Positions 39,898-41,767 of a DNA stretch of 41,767 bases are shown here, piece after piece. Positions within the stretch are counted from its first letter, which is position 1; every line of letters begins with the position of its first letter. The notes below the pieces were generated by a model. The model ran no database searches and was not told the origin of the DNA. It saw nothing but the letters and a program-made list of their open reading frames with translations. The translations under genes and the position numbers were made by a program. This stretch comes from an uncultured Bacteroidota bacterium (GTDB lineage: Bacteria > Bacteroidota > Bacteroidia > AKYH767-A > JABDAW01). Location of the stretch: the NCBI GenBank assembly GCA_903911135.1, contig CAIWCG010000211.1, positions 1-41,767 on the forward strand. The letters run 5' to 3'.

Positions 39898-41142
39898 ATG
39901 GCAAGTAAAATAATCAAAGAAATCAAATGTTCTTTTTGTGGAAAAGACAAGAGTGAAACATTGGTTTTGATAGCGGGCATCAATGGTCATATTTGCGATC
40001 AGTGCATTACCCAAGCGCAAGTGATTATGAACGAGGAGTTGTCGGATAAGCTCAAAAACAACTTTGCCTCGCAGCTGCATTTGCTTATTCCAAAGGAAAT
40101 AAAAACTTTTCTTGACCAATATGTAATCGGACAGGATCAGGCGAAGAAGGTACTTGCCGTAGCGGTTTATAATCACTACAAGAGGATTACCCATAAGATG
40201 AAAAAGCAGGATGATGTGGATTTGGAGAAGAGCAACATCATTCTTGTTGGCGAAACCGGAACCGGCAAAACCTTGCTGGCACGCAGCATTGCCAAGATGC
40301 TGAACGTACCGTTTTGCATAGCCGATGCAACGGTGCTTACCGAAGCCGGATATGTAGGAGAAGATGTTGAAAGCATCCTTACTCGCCTTCTTCAGGCAGC
40401 CGATTACGATGTGGCGGCAGCAGAAAGAGGTATCGTTTATATTGATGAGATAGATAAGATTGCAAGGAAAAGCGACAATGCCTCCATCACACGCGATGTT
40501 TCAGGCGAAGGTGTTCAGCAAGGGCTGTTAAAGCTTCTCGAAGGTTCTATAGTAAATGTGCCGCCACAAGGTGGCCGTAAGCATCCGGAGCAAAAGATGA
40601 TTGCCATCAATACTCAAAACATCCTGTTCATTTGTGGTGGTGCCTTCGACGGAATAGACAAGAAAATTGCAAGACGACTGATGACATCAGCCGTAGGATA
40701 CAAGAACACCAAAGATGTGGAAGAGATAGACAAGAACAATATGCTCCAATACATCTCGCCACAGGATTTGAAGAGCTTTGGCCTGATTCCGGAACTCATC
40801 GGCAGGTTGCCTATCGTCACCCACCTGAACCCGCTCGACAAGGAAACGCTTAGATTGATACTTACCGAGCCCAAAAATGCACTTATCAAGCAGTATCAAC
40901 GCCTTTTCCAATTGGAAAATGTGGAGCTGATGATTCAAAAGGACGTGCTGGATTTCATTGTGGACAAAGCAATGGAATTCAAACTTGGTGCCCGAGGTTT
41001 GCGCTCCATTTGTGAGGCCATCATGCTCGATGCCATGTACGAAACGCCATCGGATAAATCCACCAAAGAGTTGGTCATCGACATGCCATACGCCGAACAA
41101 AAGCTCAAGAAAGCCAACCTGAACAAGCTTAAGGTAGCTTAA
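39898..41142 (+). CDS. clpX: ATP-dependent Clp protease ATP-binding subunit ClpX
   Basis: The 414-residue AAA+ unfoldase has the N-terminal zinc-binding domain with Cys11, 14, 33 and 36. It has Walker A GETGTGKT (118-125), Walker [11 protein letters not shown], and the pore/sensor region [19 protein letters not shown]. The IGF-like ClpP-docking loop region and the sensor-2 [19 protein letters not shown] are present. Length is typical. With clpP and tig it forms a protein-quality-control run. No clear terminator follows the stop; a minus-strand B element begins 62 bases later. Confidence 0.97.
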   Translation: MASKIIKEIKCSFCGKDKSETLVLIAGINGHICDQCITQAQVIMNEELSDKLKNNFASQLHLLIPKEIKTFLDQYVIGQDQAKKVLAVAVYNHYKRITHKMKKQDDVDLEKSNIILVGETGTGKTLLARSIAKMLNVPFCIADATVLTEAGYVGEDVESILTRLLQAADYDVAAAERGIVYIDEIDKIARKSDNASITRDVSGEGVQQGLLKLLEGSIVNVPPQGGRKHPEQKMIAINTQNILFICGGAFDGIDKKIARRLMTSAVGYKNTKDVEEIDKNNMLQYISPQDLKSFGLIPELIGRLPIVTHLNPLDKETLRLILTEPKNALIKQYQRLFQLENVELMIQKDVLDFIVDKAMEFKLGARGLRSICEAIMLDAMYETPSDKSTKELVIDMPYAEQKLKKANLNKLKVA

Positions 41143-41204
41143 AACCACCTTCCTTTTTTTGCTATCAAGCAAACAATTCAAACTAAAATACATCTTTTTT
41201 TTAA

Positions 41205-41345
41205 GGAGCCTATGTTCACTTCTCGTATCACGGTGCTACCTGCCAGCTATCGATTATCTGCCGCCAAAGGCAAGGGCCTTCGTAATGGCAGGATAAGCTG
41301 GGCATGTCAGGGCTATGACCGATGGCAGCTTCTTCGAAACAGCTT
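41205..41345 (-). repeat. Dispersed intergenic element, subfamily B, copy 3 (inverted)
   Basis: Read on the minus strand it shows TTTCGAAGAAGCTGCCATC, CATAGCCCTGACATGCCCA, then GCTGGCAGG, ATACGAGAAG and TAGGCTCC. Its internal helix TTAT-C-CTGCC / GGCAG-ATAA (plus strand 41287-41296 and 41254-41262) replaces CTCTT/AAGAG of the other two copies by paired changes. The apical part is different and contains its own small inverted repeat (AAGGC/GCCTT). The tandem array lies on its minus-strand 5' side. Confidence 0.78.
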
Positions 41346-41363
41346 TTGGCAGGTAGCTAAACA

Positions 41364-41396
41364 AACTTTACCAAAGTTTGAAACTTTGGTAAAGTT
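41364..41396. repeat. Near-continuous 33-base inverted repeat
   Basis: AACTTTACCAAAGTTT (41364-41379) and AAACTTTGGTAAAGTT (41381-41396) are exact reverse complements separated by one G. As RNA it would make a 15-bp stem with a three-base loop. It lies between the inverted B element and the terminal 21-bp array. No T-run follows, so termination of clpX transcripts is possible but not typical. Confidence 0.85.
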
Positions 41397-41499
41397 CAGT
41401 CAACAATTTGCTTAGCCCCGATTCCAAAACTAAGGAATTTGGAGCTATTCTTTTCCATCAAAAAAGTAAAAAGTCCTTAACCCATAAAATTCTATCCCT

Positions 41500-41647
41500 C
41501 GTGTACAGGTTCATGATGGTCGTGTACACGGCCATACAAACCTGAATACACGACCATACTATCCGTGTACAGGTTGATGCTGGTCGTGTACAAGTTGATA
41601 TTGGCCGTGTACAAGTTCATAATGGTGGTGTACATGTCCATACAAAA
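41500..41647. repeat. Tandem array, 21-bp unit, about 7 copies with an internal inversion
   Basis: Direct units start at 41500, 41564, 41585, 41606 and 41627, each beginning CGTGTACA or GGTGTACA. The stretch 41521-41563 (43 bases) departs from this. It opens with the palindrome CGTGTACACG and holds GAATACACGACCATA, which matches the units on the opposite strand, so about two units are inverted. The array lies on the minus-strand 5' side of element B copy 3. The remaining 120 bases show nothing except the first 14 bases of a hairpin arm like that at 188. Confidence 0.9.
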
Positions 41648-41767
41648 CATGTCCTCCACGAAAATCTTTCTCGTATAAAACACCTGTTTTTAAGTATAAT
41701 GTGCCTGAACTTTAGTAAAATTCGCTTATTTACTTGCTGAAAGTAAGGAGTTGGCTGCGGCGAAAAG

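Overview
The window comes from a member of the phylum Bacteroidota, probably of the Sphingobacteriia/Chitinophagia type. Four things point there. Six proteins end in type IX secretion sorting modules (five type A, one gliding-motility type). Several genes are preceded by the Bacteroidota sigma-factor signature TTTG/TTG, about 20 bases, then TAnnTTTG. The gene neighbourhoods mutY–HU–TPR–tiny ribosomal protein–rng and surE–lpxB are familiar from this phylum. Shine-Dalgarno sequences are largely absent. No plasmid, phage or insertion-sequence genes are visible; this is chromosomal housekeeping DNA alternating with secreted-protein genes and repeat-rich spacers.

Layout. 1-3530: a collagen-like lipoprotein, an SRPBCC protein and a DUF3089 hydrolase lipoprotein. 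3530-6762 (minus): an envelope-lipid cluster of a DES1-like sphingolipid desaturase, surE, a small membrane protein and lpxB. 7347-16374: secreted proteins, namely a three-gene minus-strand type IX cargo operon, a large PKD/gliding-type adhesin, a YVTN beta-propeller and a choice-of-anchor-like protein, with a DUF433/DUF5615 toxin-antitoxin pair between the last two. 16525-19862: nuoI-J-K-L, a piece of the complex I operon with its usual neighbours missing on both sides. 20660-25261: a 1533-residue type IX cargo protein. 26031-31030 (minus): dnaK, a lipoprotein and mutY. 31155-35660 (plus): HU, a TPR protein, a 29-residue ribosomal protein missed by ordinary gene calling, RNase G and a GH3-family enzyme. 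36318-37259: an unrecognised protein. 37661-41142: tRNA-Leu(UAG), trigger factor, clpP and clpX, a protein-quality-control cluster.

The most unusual content is between the genes. Nine long spacers each carry a tandem array, and every array has a period of 21 or 42 bp although the unit sequences are mostly unrelated. Six arrays are followed, always on the same side, by one of two related elements of about 130-140 bp (here called A and B). A and B share their ends but have different cores. The A cores are nearly invariant outside a loop. The B copies show paired changes that preserve a helix. I infer a dispersed composite element made of a 21-bp-phased array plus a structured RNA or DNA module. 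Its function is not evident from the sequence.

Start sites were moved from the longest frame where a promoter, the family N terminus or a lipobox favoured a later codon (desaturase, lipoprotein at 29205, DUF5615, nuoL, GH3). Functional names rest on motif recognition alone; no database search was run.
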